From contig NZ_CP077097.1 in assembly GCF_014269225.2 (NCBI RefSeq), forward strand, positions 3,917,001 to 3,981,000: DNA of 64,000 nucleotides, in the 5' to 3' direction. The position numbers were made by a program, and so were the translations under genes. Under the pieces are notes generated by a model. That model did no database searches. It saw nothing but the letters and a program-made list of their open reading frames with translations, and was not told the DNA's origin. Numbering within the stretch: position 1 is the first letter of the stretch; each line of letters begins with the position of its first letter. Of the stretch, positions 51,219 to 60,885 are shown piece by piece. Origin of the DNA: Pseudomonas anuradhapurensis. GTDB taxonomy: Bacteria; Pseudomonadota; Gammaproteobacteria; Pseudomonadales; Pseudomonadaceae.

Positions 51219-51866
51219 TCAACGTCCGGGTTCGTCGTTCCACAGCAGCTTGTGCAGCTGCAGCTGAAAGCGCACAGGCAGGTTGTCGGCGACAATCCAG
51301 TCGGCCAGCTCGCTGGCGTTCAGCTGCTGGTAGCTGGGCGAAAACAGCACCTCACCAGCACGCTCGGCGAGGTTGTACTGGATGAGTTTGGAAACCGCCC
51401 AGTCGTAGTCCTCGCGGGAACAGATGACGAACTTGACCTGGTCGTTGCCGGTCAGCTGCTCGATGTTCTCGTAGCGGTTACGGTGCGACTCCTCGGAGCC
51501 GGGGGTCTTCAGGTCGAGCACACGGCTGACCCGGGTATCGGTGCCGGCAATATCCAGCGCACCGCTGGTTTCCAGCGAAACCTCGTAACCGGCGTCACAC
51601 AGGCGCTGCAGCAATGGCAAGGCGTTGGGCTGGGCCAATGGCTCGCCACCGGTCACGCAGACGTAGCGCGGCTTGAAGCTGGCGACCTGCTCCAGGATCG
51701 AATCGAGGGTGCGCAGGGTGCCGCCACTGAAGGCATAGGCACTGTCGCAGTACTGGCAGCGCAGGGGGCAACCGGTGAGGCGCACGAATACCGTGGGCAA
51801 CCCAGCCGTTCGTGTTTCACCCTGCAAAGAGTAAAAGACTTCGGTGATGCGTAATGTGTCTTGCAT
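51219..51866 (-). CDS. queE: 7-carboxy-7-deazaguanine synthase (radical SAM)
   Basis: This encodes 215 residues from [17 protein letters not shown] at 51866; a GTG 9 bases upstream is possible. The modified radical-SAM motif CPLRCQYC (CxxxCxxC) follows FVRLTG, as in QueE. The enzyme contracts 6-carboxytetrahydropterin to 7-carboxy-7-deazaguanine for queuosine synthesis. It is transcribed with queC, downstream of the Tol-Pal block but beyond a terminator. Confidence 0.94.
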   Translation of the reverse strand: MQDTLRITEVFYSLQGETRTAGLPTVFVRLTGCPLRCQYCDSAYAFSGGTLRTLDSILEQVASFKPRYVCVTGGEPLAQPNALPLLQRLCDAGYEVSLETSGALDIAGTDTRVSRVLDLKTPGSEESHRNRYENIEQLTGNDQVKFVICSREDYDWAVSKLIQYNLAERAGEVLFSPSYQQLNASELADWIVADNLPVRFQLQLHKLLWNDEPGR

Positions 51867-51983
51867 GCTCGCCACGGGCGTGACAGCTAAACAGGCTGTC
51901 CGCCTCCGTCAGGCACTGTCGCGAACTCGACATAGCGTTATCCGCAACAGCGTGTTTACGAAAAAAGGGCAGTGATTCTAACG

Positions 51984-52013
51984 AAAAAACCCGCGACAGG
52001 CGCGGGTTTCTTT
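51984..52013 (-). terminator. Terminator of the Tol-Pal operon
   Basis: On the minus strand AAACCCGCGCCTGTCGCGGGTTTTTTCG has an 8-base stem and a run of six T. It begins 14 bases past the cpoB stop codon. Confidence 0.85.
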
Positions 52014-52026
52014 CAAACGGTACGGC

Positions 52027-52833
52027 TCAGAGCTTCTGCAGGTCACGTTGCGCCAGTTGCGCGGCCGAGGTGCCGGGGTACTGGCTGATGACTTGTTGCA
52101 GGATACCCTTGACCTTGTCGGTATGGCCCATGCGGCGCTCGACATCGGCCAGCTTGTACAGCGAATCCGGTACCTTGCTGTGCTTCGGATACTTCTGGCT
52201 GACCTGGGCGAAGGCCTGGCTGGCAGCTGGCAGGTCGCCCTTGGCCAGGTTCACCTCACCCAGCCAGTACTGGGCATTGCCGGCATACTGGCTGTTGGGG
52301 TACTTGCGCAGGAAGGCGTTGAACGCCTGGCTGGCCTTGTCGAAGTCTTTCTGCTTGATCAGGTCGAAAGCGGCATCGTAGTAGAGCTTTTCTTTCGCCG
52401 GATCACCGGGCTCGCTACTGGCGGCCGGTTGTTGCGCAGCAGCACCTGCTGCTGCATCGGGGGCGGCACTGGAGGCACCACCACCGGAGGAATTGTCAGG
52501 GGTCGCGGCAGGCGCGGCGCCACTGTTGATGCGACGGTCCAGGTCCTGGTAACGCTCCAGGTTTTCCTGCTTCATGCGCGACACATCGTTCTGCAGCTCT
52601 TCGATGATGCCTTGCTGGCGGGAAAGCTGATCCTGCATCTGTTGCAGCTGCATGAACAGCTGGCCCTGTGCAGAGGCAGGGGCCGAAGCCCCTGACCCGG
52701 CATAGGCGCCGCTCGTGCCATAACCCGCGGGCGGATAACTGCCCCCGTTGTCATCAACTACAGGAACCTCAGCCCAGGCCGCGAGCGGCAGGCTGAGTGC
52801 GAGGACGGTTACTACACGGCGGCCCATACGCAT
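52027..52833 (-). CDS. cpoB: Cell division coordinator CpoB (YbgF)
   Basis: This encodes 268 residues with a signal peptide (MRMGRRVVTVLALSLPLAAWA). An N-terminal coiled-coil trimerisation region lies at about 55-100 (QLQQMQDQLSRQQGIIEEL), followed by an Ala/Pro/Gly-rich linker. Three TPR repeats follow from about residue 145 (YDAAFDLIKQKDFDKASQAF). CpoB links the Tol machinery to PBP1B during septal constriction. It is the last gene of the tol-pal operon, 6 bases after pal. Confidence 0.93.
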   Translation of the reverse strand: MRMGRRVVTVLALSLPLAAWAEVPVVDDNGGSYPPAGYGTSGAYAGSGASAPASAQGQLFMQLQQMQDQLSRQQGIIEELQNDVSRMKQENLERYQDLDRRINSGAAPAATPDNSSGGGASSAAPDAAAGAAAQQPAASSEPGDPAKEKLYYDAAFDLIKQKDFDKASQAFNAFLRKYPNSQYAGNAQYWLGEVNLAKGDLPAASQAFAQVSQKYPKHSKVPDSLYKLADVERRMGHTDKVKGILQQVISQYPGTSAAQLAQRDLQKL

Positions 52834-52839
52834 GAGAAC

Positions 52840-53340
52840 TTACTTACGCAGTTCTACGCGACGGTTCTGAGCCCAGGACTGCTCGTCGTTGCCAGTGGCA
52901 ACCGGACGCTCTTCACCGTAGGAGACCAGTTCCAGCTGAGCAGGGGAAACGCCCTGCAGAACCAGGTAGCGCTGGACGGCCTTGGCACGACGCTCACCCA
53001 GAGCCATGTTGTACTCGCGGGTGCCGCGCTCGTCGGTGTTGCCTTCCAGAACAACGCGGTTGCCGTTGGCTTTCAGGTCCTTGGCGTGAACGTCCAGAGC
53101 GCGCATGGCTTCTGGCTTCAGGTCCGAGCTGTCGTATTCGAAGTAGAAGGTGGTGATTGCGCGCAGAGCAGCTTCTTCGCTCAGGGAGCCGTCAACAGCA
53201 CCAGCGTTGGCACCGTAGCCAGCGTTCGGGTCTACAGCAGCGCCTTCGCCTGCGTTGTCACCGCCCTTCGAGGAGCAACCTACAGCTACGGCCATGGCCA
53301 GAGCCAGCGCAGCAAATTTACCAAACTTCAGCATTTCCAT
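52840..53340 (-). CDS. pal: Peptidoglycan-associated lipoprotein (OprL/Pal)
   Basis: This encodes 166 residues. The lipoprotein signal ends at Cys22 (AVAVGC). The C-terminal OmpA-like domain contains the peptidoglycan-binding [19 protein letters not shown] motif. Pal tethers the outer membrane to peptidoglycan and cycles with TolB. A 53-base gap separates it from tolB, enough for its own ribosome binding site (AGGAGTTTCACG). Confidence 0.97.
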   Translation of the reverse strand: MEMLKFGKFAALALAMAVAVGCSSKGGDNAGEGAAVDPNAGYGANAGAVDGSLSEEAALRAITTFYFEYDSSDLKPEAMRALDVHAKDLKANGNRVVLEGNTDERGTREYNMALGERRAKAVQRYLVLQGVSPAQLELVSYGEERPVATGNDEQSWAQNRRVELRK

Positions 53341-53393
53341 CGTGAAACTCCTAATGAAACCCCAGTGTGTTAAGCAAAAGTATTACGCCGCAA

Positions 53394-54695
53394 TCAGTTC
53401 AGGTAAGGGGACCAGGACGGTTCTCTGACTTCGCCTTGAGCGGTAGGAAGTGGGAGCCTCACGCGTCCATTAAGCGACACGAGCATCAAGACTCCCCGGC
53501 CCTGCTGGCGGGTGGCGTAGATTAGCATGGTGCCGTTTGGCGCAACAGTGGGAGACTCATCAAGACTCGTCTCCGAGAGAATCTTTACACTTCCGCGCTG
53601 CAAATCCTGGGCCGCAACCTTGAAGTTGGTGAAGCCCTGCTGGCGATGGATCATCACCAGGGTCTTTTCGTCCGCCGACAGTTTCGGGTTGGCGTTGTAG
53701 TTACCGATGAAAGTGACGCGCTCGGCACCACCGCCACCGACCGACTGCTTGTAGATCTGCGGCTTGCCGCCACGGTCGGAGGTGAAGTACAGGGTGTTGC
53801 CGTCCTTGCCCCAGAACGGCTCGGTATTGATACCCGGGCCTGCGGTGACACGGCTGATCTGGCGCGAGGCCACGTTCATCACGTAGATGTCCGGGTTACC
53901 GTCCTTCGACAGCACGAACGCCAGGCGGGTACCGTCCGGCGACCAGGCTGGTGCGCCATTGAGGCCTTCGAAGTTGGTGACCTGCTCGCGGCGGCCGGTA
54001 TCGATGTGCTGGATGAAGATGCGTGGGCGCTTCTGCTCGAACGAGACATAGGCGATACGCTTGCCATCCGGCGCAAAGCGTGGCGACAGGATCGGTTCAC
54101 GCGATTGCAGCAGGGTCACTGCACGTGCACCGTCGTAGTCCGAACGCTGCAGGGTGTAGCGGGTGTTGTTGGTGGAGAAACGCTCGGCCGTCACGTACAG
54201 CATGCGGGTGGAGAACGCACCCTTGATGCCGGTGAGCTTCTCGAACGACTGGTCGGAAATGTAGTGGGCCATGTCACGCAGCTGGTCGACGCTGCCCGCC
54301 ACGCTGCCGGTCAGCACTTGCTGCTCGGTGGCGACGTTGAACAGCGCGTACTGCACCTGCAGGCGACCGCCCGACGGCACGATGCTGCCGACCATCACAT
54401 ACTGTGCGCCCAGTGCTTTCCAGTCACGGAAGATCACTTCGCTGGCCTGCGACGGCTGGCTGATCATGTTCTGCCGCGGAATCGGCGAGTAGTAGCCGGA
54501 GTTGCGCAGGTCGTTACCGATGATGTCGGCCATGTCTTCCGGCAGCACGCTGCCGCCCTGCAGACCGAACGGCACTACCGCGATGGGCGTGGCCCGGTCG
54601 CTGCCGCTGGTGACCAGGATGTTCTTTTCCTCTGCCACGGCCATGCCTGCCACGCAGCACAGCATGACCAGCAGCCCTCTCAGACGTTTAATCAC
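53394..54695 (-). CDS. tolB: Tol-Pal system beta-propeller protein TolB
   Basis: This encodes 433 residues with a signal peptide ([21 protein letters not shown]). It has an N-terminal alpha/beta domain and a six-bladed C-terminal propeller, whose repeats show as [32 protein letters not shown] and the later [12 protein letters not shown]. TolB moves between Pal and TolA in the periplasm. Its start overlaps the tolA stop codon by 4 bases (ATGA). Confidence 0.97.
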   Translation of the reverse strand: MIKRLRGLLVMLCCVAGMAVAEEKNILVTSGSDRATPIAVVPFGLQGGSVLPEDMADIIGNDLRNSGYYSPIPRQNMISQPSQASEVIFRDWKALGAQYVMVGSIVPSGGRLQVQYALFNVATEQQVLTGSVAGSVDQLRDMAHYISDQSFEKLTGIKGAFSTRMLYVTAERFSTNNTRYTLQRSDYDGARAVTLLQSREPILSPRFAPDGKRIAYVSFEQKRPRIFIQHIDTGRREQVTNFEGLNGAPAWSPDGTRLAFVLSKDGNPDIYVMNVASRQISRVTAGPGINTEPFWGKDGNTLYFTSDRGGKPQIYKQSVGGGGAERVTFIGNYNANPKLSADEKTLVMIHRQQGFTNFKVAAQDLQRGSVKILSETSLDESPTVAPNGTMLIYATRQQGRGVLMLVSLNGRVRLPLPTAQGEVREPSWSPYLN

Positions 54696-55801
54696 AACGC
54701 TAGATCCTCAGGTGTAAATGTCATCTTGAACGAACGATATTGGTTGAAATCGCTCGGCTTCATACCCTGCATTTCGGTCAGGCGACCGATGTTCTTCACC
54801 GCAGCCACCGCCGAACTGTCATACGGGCCGTCACCACTGGACCGGGCCACGCTGACGTTGGTGATGGTACCGTCCGGCAACATGTTGATCTGCAGGACCA
54901 CCGTCATGCCCTTGCGCGCGGAAGGCGGACGTGCCCAGCCCTCGGCCGCGCGCAAGCGGATCAGGTCGTCGAAGTCACCGGCCACCTGGTCACCCTGCTC
55001 GTCGGCCAGCGCCTGCTGCCGTTCGGTGGTGTCGGACAACAGCTCGGCCAGGGCCTGGGCTTTCTTGTCTTCTGCCGCCTTGCGGGCCGCTTCCTGTGCC
55101 TTTTTCTTCTGGGCGTCTGCAGCGGCCTTCTTCTTGGCCTCTTCAGCTGCCTTTTTCTTCGCTTCCTCGGCTGCCGCTTTCTTCTTGGCGTCCTCGGCTG
55201 CTTTCTTCTTGGCCTCTTCGGCCGCCTTTTTCTTGGCGTCCTCGACGGCTTGTTTCTTCGCCTCTTCAGCGGCCTCTTTCTTGGCCTCTTCTTCGGCTTT
55301 TTTCTTGGCTTCTTCCTCGGCCTTCTTCTTGGCGATGTCAGCCTGCTGCTTCTCGGCGGCCTTCTTCGCCTCCTCGGCCTTCTTGGCTTCGGCGGCTTTC
55401 TTGGCCTCGGCAGCCTTGGCGGCTTCGGCAGCGGCTTCGGCCTTCTTGGCTTCGGCAGCCTCGCGTGCCTCTTCGGCCTTTTGAGCGGCGTCGGCTTTCT
55501 TTTGTTCCGCGGCCTTCACGGCCTCCTGCTCGACCTTCTTCTGTTCCAACTGCTCGACCTCGGTCTGGCGCGAAGCGGTTTTCTTCGCTTCCCCGGCAAT
55601 CTTCTGATTGGTCTGGGTGGTCGCCTGGCTCTTGGACTTGAGCTGGTACAGGGTAGCCTGAACGATCGGCTTGGATGGCGGCAGCTCAGGCGTCATGGCA
55701 AAACTGACGAACAGCAGGGCGAACACCAGCACATGCAGGCCGATGGCCCAGATACTGGGCCAGAAGTAGCTTTCCGAGGCGGATGGCTCTCGCTGTTGCA
55801 T
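54692..55801 (-). CDS. tolA: Cell envelope integrity protein TolA
   Basis: This encodes 369 residues. One N-terminal membrane helix (about 15-38) is followed by a very long Ala/Lys/Glu helix (about 65-250, repeats such as [20 protein letters not shown]). The C-terminal globular domain (about 265-369) binds TolB and Pal. TolA transmits energy from TolQR across the periplasm. Its first base is the last base of the tolR stop codon (TGATG). Confidence 0.96.
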   Translation of the reverse strand: MQQREPSASESYFWPSIWAIGLHVLVFALLFVSFAMTPELPPSKPIVQATLYQLKSKSQATTQTNQKIAGEAKKTASRQTEVEQLEQKKVEQEAVKAAEQKKADAAQKAEEAREAAEAKKAEAAAEAAKAAEAKKAAEAKKAEEAKKAAEKQQADIAKKKAEEEAKKKAEEEAKKEAAEEAKKQAVEDAKKKAAEEAKKKAAEDAKKKAAAEEAKKKAAEEAKKKAAADAQKKKAQEAARKAAEDKKAQALAELLSDTTERQQALADEQGDQVAGDFDDLIRLRAAEGWARPPSARKGMTVVLQINMLPDGTITNVSVARSSGDGPYDSSAVAAVKNIGRLTEMQGMKPSDFNQYRSFKMTFTPEDLAL

Positions 55802-56253
55802 CAGGGCGCCTCGGTAATCAGGCCAACGTTACCGACACCGGCCTTCTGCAACCCGCCCATGGCACCCATGACCGCGCCATAGTCGACAGCCTTGTCGCCA
55901 CGAATGAACACCTGGGTCTGCTTGCCCTGGTCACGGCCGGCAGCAATGATCTTGGTAACTGCGTCGGTCATGGCTGGCAAGGTCATGGCCTTGTCCATCT
56001 GCTTGTCGGTATCGACTTCGCTGCCGAGGTTCCAGTAATAGGTCTTGTCGGCCTTGATGGAGATGGTGAGGATCTGGACGTTGTTGTCCTGCGGCAAGGC
56101 TTCGCTGGAAACCTTGGGCAGGTCGACCTTCACGCCCTGGTTGAGCATGGGCGCCGTCACCATGAAGATGACCAGCAGCACCAGCATCACGTCGATGTAG
56201 GGCACCACGTTCATCTCGGCGACGGGCTTGCGTTTGTGGCGAACTCGGGCCAT
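55801..56253 (-). CDS. tolR: Tol-Pal system protein TolR
   Basis: This encodes 150 residues of the ExbD/TolR family. A membrane helix at about 16-38 (VVPYIDVMLVLLVIFMVTAP) contains the proton-path aspartate (Asp22 in the YIDVML motif). The periplasmic domain follows (from about 60). TolR and TolQ form the proton-driven motor of the Tol system. The ribosome binding site and start lie 14 bases past tolQ. Confidence 0.96.
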   Translation of the reverse strand: MARVRHKRKPVAEMNVVPYIDVMLVLLVIFMVTAPMLNQGVKVDLPKVSSEALPQDNNVQILTISIKADKTYYWNLGSEVDTDKQMDKAMTLPAMTDAVTKIIAAGRDQGKQTQVFIRGDKAVDYGAVMGAMGGLQKAGVGNVGLITEAP

Positions 56254-56267
56254 GGGCTTCTACCTGA

Positions 56268-56963
56268 TTACTCTTCGCTGGTGTGCACTTTACGGTGCAG
56301 GATCGCCTGGAACTCGTCGGCGAAGGTGTAGTAACGACCGATCAGCACTTCGCTGCGCGCCGAGAAGCGGTTGTAGGCGATGACCGCCGGGATTGCCGCG
56401 AACAGGCCGATGGCAGTGGCGACCAGCGCCTCGGCGATACCCGGGGCGACCGTGGCCAGGGTGGCCTGCTGGGCGCTGGCCAGGCCGCGGAAGGAGTTCA
56501 TGATGCCCCACACGGTACCGAACAGGCCGATGTACGGGCTGGTCGAACCAACGGTGGCCAGGAACGGCAGGCTCTGCTCGAGTTTTTCTTCCTCGCGCGA
56601 AATGGCCACGCGCATGGCACGGGCAACGCCTTCCATGACCGCGTCAGGGTCAACCCCCGGCTGCTGGCGCAGGCGCGAGAATTCCTTGAAGCCGGCACGG
56701 AACACCTGCTCGACACCGGAATCCGGGTCCGGGTTGCTGCCTGCCTGACGGTACAGCTTGGACAGGTCGATGCCCGACCAGAAGCGCTCCTCGAAGGCAT
56801 CCAGCGCACGACGACCGGCGCGCAGCATGGTGCTGCGCTGGAAGATCATGATCCATGAAGTGACCGAGGCGGCCACCAGGGTCAGCATTACCAGCTGTAC
56901 CACCACGCTGGCATTGCTGACCAGACTCCACATGGAGGTATGGTCGACGACGTTAGCTTCCAC
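56268..56963 (-). CDS. tolQ: Tol-Pal system motor protein TolQ
   Basis: This encodes 231 residues from a GTG start at 56963 (MEANVVDHTSMW). Three membrane helices are present: about 15-38, and a pair in the second half (YIGLFGTVWGIMNSFRGLA and EALVATAIGLFAAIPAVIAY) with the conserved Thr/Pro proton-path residues of ExbB/TolQ proteins. Five TolQ units surround a TolR dimer. It follows ybgC with a 2-base gap. Confidence 0.96.
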   Translation of the reverse strand: MEANVVDHTSMWSLVSNASVVVQLVMLTLVAASVTSWIMIFQRSTMLRAGRRALDAFEERFWSGIDLSKLYRQAGSNPDPDSGVEQVFRAGFKEFSRLRQQPGVDPDAVMEGVARAMRVAISREEEKLEQSLPFLATVGSTSPYIGLFGTVWGIMNSFRGLASAQQATLATVAPGIAEALVATAIGLFAAIPAVIAYNRFSARSEVLIGRYYTFADEFQAILHRKVHTSEE

Positions 56964-56965
56964 GC

Positions 56966-57418
56966 TTATTCTCCTGCGTTCGATTGATTACCCGAGCCGT
57001 CCGCCGCAAAGGCGTCGCGCAGCTCCGGGGGTATGGCTCGGGGTTTGAAAGTGTCGGCGCGCACGGCGGCCACCAGGAACTGCCCTTCGCAGAGCAGCGT
57101 TTCATCCTTTTCCCGCCAGACCTGCTGCACGAAGCGCAGGCTGGCGCGATTGAGTTCAGTGACATGCGCGGTGACCCGCAGCTCGTCGTCCAGGCGCGCC
57201 GGCGCGTGGTAACGCGCTTCGCTGGAATGGACCACGAACAACAGGTTTTCCCCGGCCAGTTGCGCCTGGGAAAAGCCCAGGTGCCGCAGCCGCTCGGTGC
57301 GCGCACGTTCCATGAATTTCAGGTAGTTGACGTAATACACCACGCCACCGGCATCGGTATCTTCGTAATAGACGCGACAACGGTGTGCGAACGGTTCCAG
57401 GCCATTTTGCGCGCGCAT
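56966..57418 (-). CDS. ybgC: Acyl-CoA thioesterase YbgC
   Basis: This encodes 150 residues of the hot-dog fold. The catalytic aspartate lies in the early [22 protein letters not shown] signature (shown here in parts: [12 protein letters not shown]). It hydrolyses acyl-CoA or acyl-ACP thioesters and is regularly the first gene of tol operons, with a proposed link to phospholipid metabolism. The operon promoter probably lies in the 125-base gap to ruvB. Confidence 0.93.
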   Translation of the reverse strand: MRAQNGLEPFAHRCRVYYEDTDAGGVVYYVNYLKFMERARTERLRHLGFSQAQLAGENLLFVVHSSEARYHAPARLDDELRVTAHVTELNRASLRFVQQVWREKDETLLCEGQFLVAAVRADTFKPRAIPPELRDAFAADGSGNQSNAGE

Positions 57419-57543
57419 ACTCTAGTGCTTACTCCTCAGCTTGCCAATCCGCTGTGGCAACTGTTTTTTCTTCATTAATGTCTTATTGCCAGCGCACCCT
57501 CGGCGTGCCAGCGCTAGGACCACGAAAAGCCGTTTTCGATCTG

Positions 57544-58590
57544 TCAGTCATCGCCCGTTTCGGAAAAATCCCCACCCTCCCCCAGGCGCCCGGGCACATT
57601 CAGGCCAAAGTGCAGGTAGGCATGCCGGGTAACCACACGGCCACGCGGGGTACGCATGATGTAGCCTTGCTGGATCAGGTACGGTTCGAGCACATCCTCG
57701 ATGGTATGACGCTCTTCGCTGATGGCGGCGGCCAGGTTGTCCACCCCCACCGGGCCACCGTCGAATTTCTCGATCATGGTCAGCAGCAGGCGGCGGTCGG
57801 AATGGTCGAAACCGCGCTCGTCGACGTCCAGCAGGTTGAGCGCCATGTCGGCCACGGCCTTGGTGATCTGGCCCTTGCCGCGCACCTCGGCGTAGTCGCG
57901 CACGCGGCGCAGCAGGCGGTTGGCAATACGCGGCGTGCCACGGGCCCGGCGGGCGATCTCGTAGGCGCCCTGGTCCTCGATGGCCAGGCCGAGGATGCCG
58001 GCCGAACGACTGACGATGGTGGCCAGGTCCCTGTCGCTGTAGAACTCCAGGCGCTGGACGATACCGAAGCGGTCGCGCAGCGGGTTGGTGAGCATGCCGG
58101 CACGGGTGGTGGCCCCGACCAGGGTGAACGGTGGCAGGTCGAGCTTGATCGAGCGGGCCGCCGGCCCTTCGCCGATCATGATGTCCAGCTGGAAGTCTTC
58201 CATTGCCGGGTACAGCACTTCTTCGACGACTGGTGACAGGCGGTGGATCTCGTCGATGAACAGCACGTCGTGCGGCTCGAGGTTGGTCAGCATGGCCGCC
58301 AGGTCGCCCGGGCGCTCGAGGATCGGCCCCGAGGTGCTCTTGACCGACACGCCCATTTCCTGGGCGATGATGTTGGCCAGGGTGGTCTTGCCGAGACCCG
58401 GCGGGCCGAAGATCAGGGTATGGTCAAGCGACTCGCTGCGGCCACGGGCGGCCTGGATGAACAGCGCCATCTGCTCGCGTACCACCGGCTGGCCGATGTA
58501 CTCGTCCAGCCGCAGCGGGCGGATCGCACGGTCCTGGACTTCTTCACGGTCGCGGCCACTGGCGGCGATCAGGCGGTCGGCTTCGATCAC
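57544..58590 (-). CDS. ruvB: Holliday junction branch migration helicase RuvB
   Basis: This 348-residue AAA+ ATPase has Walker [10 protein letters not shown], Walker [10 protein letters not shown], sensor 1 GATTRAG and the C-terminal winged helix ([10 protein letters not shown]). Hexamers drive branch migration of junctions held by RuvA. The start codon overlaps the ruvA stop codon by 4 bases. Confidence 0.97.
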   Translation of the reverse strand: MIEADRLIAASGRDREEVQDRAIRPLRLDEYIGQPVVREQMALFIQAARGRSESLDHTLIFGPPGLGKTTLANIIAQEMGVSVKSTSGPILERPGDLAAMLTNLEPHDVLFIDEIHRLSPVVEEVLYPAMEDFQLDIMIGEGPAARSIKLDLPPFTLVGATTRAGMLTNPLRDRFGIVQRLEFYSDRDLATIVSRSAGILGLAIEDQGAYEIARRARGTPRIANRLLRRVRDYAEVRGKGQITKAVADMALNLLDVDERGFDHSDRRLLLTMIEKFDGGPVGVDNLAAAISEERHTIEDVLEPYLIQQGYIMRTPRGRVVTRHAYLHFGLNVPGRLGEGGDFSETGDD

Positions 58591-59204
58591 TTGGTAATCA
58601 TCCCTTTCAGGCTGCGGCGGATCAGCTCTTCACTGCTCAGGCCAGCCTTGTCCTTGATCGCGGCGATCGCCTTGCTGGCTTCCTGCGGCTTGTAGCCCAG
58701 CGAAACCAGGGCGCTGACGGCATCAGCCTCGGCCGTGGAGCTGCTGCTGACCGGCAGCGGCCCATCGGAGACCAGGGTGAACATGGCTGGCGAGGTTTCC
58801 CAGGCCTTGAAGCGGTCCTTGAGTTCGACCAGCAGGCGTTCGGCGGTCTTCTTGCCGACCCCCGGCACGCGCACCAACGCCGACGTGTCCTGGGCCTGCA
58901 CACAGCGCACCAGCTCGTCGACTTCCAGGCCGGACATCAGCGCCAGCGCCAGCTTCGGCCCCACGCCATTGAGGCGGATGAGCTCACGGAACAGCTCGCG
59001 CTCGCGCTTTTCGGCAAAACCGTAGAGCAGGTGGGCGTCTTCGCGCACCACCAGGTGGGTGTGCACGGTGACGCTTTCGCCCACCTTGGGCAGACGGTAC
59101 AGCGTGGTCATCGGCACTTCCAGCTCGTAACCCACGCCGTTGACGTCGATAATCAGGTGCGGCGGCTGTTTCTCCGCCAGGGTGCCGCGCAAACGTCCAA
59201 TCAC
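58587..59204 (-). CDS. ruvA: Holliday junction DNA helicase subunit RuvA
   Basis: This encodes 205 residues. An N-terminal OB fold ([20 protein letters not shown]) is followed by two helix-hairpin-helix motifs ([18 protein letters not shown] and [19 protein letters not shown]). The C-terminal three-helix domain ([20 protein letters not shown]) binds RuvB. It tetramerises on four-way junctions. Confidence 0.97.
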   Translation of the reverse strand: MIGRLRGTLAEKQPPHLIIDVNGVGYELEVPMTTLYRLPKVGESVTVHTHLVVREDAHLLYGFAEKRERELFRELIRLNGVGPKLALALMSGLEVDELVRCVQAQDTSALVRVPGVGKKTAERLLVELKDRFKAWETSPAMFTLVSDGPLPVSSSSTAEADAVSALVSLGYKPQEASKAIAAIKDKAGLSSEELIRRSLKGMITK

Positions 59205-59313
59205 GTTCCGATCCTTCCTCTCGGGGAGCCGGTCAAAGACCGCTCAACCCTATCAGCAAATGCGGCGGGTGCACGTATCACCCGCACAAAATGTGTATCA
59301 GGGCATGAAGCGC

Positions 59314-59838
59314 CTACAGACGCAAGCGCCCGCCGCGTCGCCGCGCCGTGGCCAGGCCGTGCGGCACCAGGCTGGAGCGGGTATGCGCATGGCACAGGGC
59401 GATGGCCAGGGCGTCGGAGGCGTCGATCTGCGGCTTTTGCGTCAGTTTCAGCAGGTGCATGACCATCATCATCACCTGTTCCTTGTTGGCCCCGCCGGTG
59501 CCGGCTACCGCCTGCTTGACCTGGGTGGCGCTGTACTCGGCGATTTCCAGGCCGGCTTCGGCGGCAGCGACGATGGCCGCGCCACGGGCCTGGCCGAGCT
59601 TGAGCGCCGAATCGGCGTTGCGGGCCATGAACACCCGCTCGATGCCCATGGTCACCGGGCCGTGCTGGCTGATGATTTCACTGACACCGCGAAAAACGAT
59701 CTGCAGCCGCTCGTGCAACTCGCCGCTGCCGGTGCGGATGCAGCCCGACGCCACGTACTCGCAACCACGGGCGGTCTGGCGTACCACGCCATAGCCGGTG
59801 ATGCGCGAGCCGGGGTCGATACCAAGAATCAGAGTCAT
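59314..59838 (-). CDS. ruvC: Crossover junction endodeoxyribonuclease RuvC
   Basis: This encodes 174 residues of the RNase H-like resolvase family. The first catalytic Asp is Asp8 (LGIDPGS), followed by Glu in GIERVFM and the Asp pair in [12 protein letters not shown]. It cleaves Holliday junctions as a dimer. A 110-base gap separates it from ruvA and a REP pair separates it from yebC. Confidence 0.97.
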   Translation of the reverse strand: MTLILGIDPGSRITGYGVVRQTARGCEYVASGCIRTGSGELHERLQIVFRGVSEIISQHGPVTMGIERVFMARNADSALKLGQARGAAIVAAAEAGLEIAEYSATQVKQAVAGTGGANKEQVMMMVMHLLKLTQKPQIDASDALAIALCHAHTRSSLVPHGLATARRRGGRLRL

Positions 59839-59874
59839 AGTGCCCGTCTAAAAATTGATGCATCCCTGCAAACT

Positions 59875-59978
59875 GTGCCGGCCCCTTCGCGGGTAAACCC
59901 GCTCCCACAGGTACTGCACCCCATTCAGGGTCGGTGCAGTACCTGTGGGAGCGGGTTTACCCGCGAAGGGGCCGGCAC
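59875..59978. repeat. REP family I inverted pair (REPIN-like)
   Basis: Near-perfect arms (gtgccggccccttcgcgggt... and its complement) with an additional palindromic centre (gtactgcacc...ggtgcagtac). It lies in the gap between yebC and ruvC, which are on the same strand. Confidence 0.8.
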
Positions 59979-60024
59979 AAGCGCAGACAAATTTGAAGAC
60001 CCGGCATGGAACGCCAGGACCACC

Positions 60025-60771
60025 TTAGCCGAGGTTTTCCATGATCTCATCGGAAATCTGGGCATTGGAGTAGACGTTCTGTACGTCATCCAGGTCTTCG
60101 AGCATGTCGATCAGCTTGAGCACCTTCTCGGCACCGTCCTGGTCAAGTTCGGCGCTGGTGGTGGGCTGCATGACGATTTCCGCGTCAGCGGCCTTGAACC
60201 CCGCCTCTTCCAGGGCATTGCGCACGGCATAGAAGCTGTTGAACGAGGTGAACACCTCGAACGAGCCGTCATCGTTGGCCACCACGTCATCGGCATCGGC
60301 TTCCATCGCCGCTTCCATCAGCGCATCTTCTTCCACGCCGGGGGCAAAGCTGATCTGCCCCTTGCGCTCGAACAGGTACGCCACCGAACCGTCGGTGCCG
60401 AGGTTGCCGCCACACTTGGCAAACGCATGGCGCACGGCAGCGGCCGTGCGGTTACGGTTGTCGGTCATGGCCTCGACCATGATCGCCACGCCGCCCGGGC
60501 CGTAGCCTTCGTAGCTGAGCTCTTCGACGTTGTCGCTTTCGTTGGTGCCAGCACCACGGGCCACGGCGCGGTCGATGATGTCGCGGCTCATGTTGGCGCC
60601 CAGCGCCTTGTCCAGCGCCAGGCGCAGGCGCGGGTTGGAGGCCGGGTCAGGGCCGCCCTGCTTGGCGGCGACCGTCAGCTCGCGGATCCACTTGGTGAAG
60701 ATCTTGCCTCTCTTGGCATCCTGGCGCTCTTTGCGGTGCTTGATGTTCGCCCACTTGGAATGACCAGCCAT
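60025..60771 (-). CDS. yebC: YebC/PmpR family DNA-binding protein
   Basis: This encodes 248 residues starting [22 protein letters not shown] (given in parts: [12 protein letters not shown]). It shows the three-domain YebC fold with [19 protein letters not shown] and the acidic C-terminal region. In P. aeruginosa the orthologue PmpR represses quorum-sensing genes. Recent work on the family also points to a ribosome-associated role, so the molecular function is debated. It lies between aspS and ruvC, as in most gammaproteobacteria. Confidence 0.92.
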   Translation of the reverse strand: MAGHSKWANIKHRKERQDAKRGKIFTKWIRELTVAAKQGGPDPASNPRLRLALDKALGANMSRDIIDRAVARGAGTNESDNVEELSYEGYGPGGVAIMVEAMTDNRNRTAAAVRHAFAKCGGNLGTDGSVAYLFERKGQISFAPGVEEDALMEAAMEADADDVVANDDGSFEVFTSFNSFYAVRNALEEAGFKAADAEIVMQPTTSAELDQDGAEKVLKLIDMLEDLDDVQNVYSNAQISDEIMENLG

Positions 60772-60803
60772 AACGACTCCGAATCCTTTGAATCACAAAC
60801 AGC

Positions 60804-60824
60804 CCCGCCCCTGTACGGGGCGGG
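60804..60824 (-). terminator. GC-rich hairpin between aspS and yebC
   Basis: CCCGCCCC pairs with GGGGCGGG around a 5-base loop. On the minus strand the tail is ctgtttgtg, only moderately U-rich. It may attenuate read-through. Confidence 0.5.
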
Positions 60825-60853
60825 ACGGGAAATTGCCTGCGCCGAAACGCAAA

Positions 60854-60875
60854 GGCGCATCCCTGTGGATGCGCC
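60854..60875 (-). terminator. Terminator-like hairpin after aspS
   Basis: GGCGCATCC-ctgt-GGATGCGCC is a perfect 9-base stem. On the minus strand TTTGCGTTTC follows. It lies 11 bases past the aspS stop codon. Confidence 0.65.
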
Positions 60876-60885
60876 CGAGGACTGC

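Noticed and set aside
51206..52026. preQ1 riboswitch upstream of queE/queC
   Set aside because: I looked for a short C-rich loop pseudoknot before the start codons and found no convincing candidate.
53646..55484. 612-codon frame with a long Ala/Phe/Ser repeat tail
   Set aside because: Antisense of tolB and the Ala/Lys/Glu repeats of tolA, which explains the apparent repeat protein.
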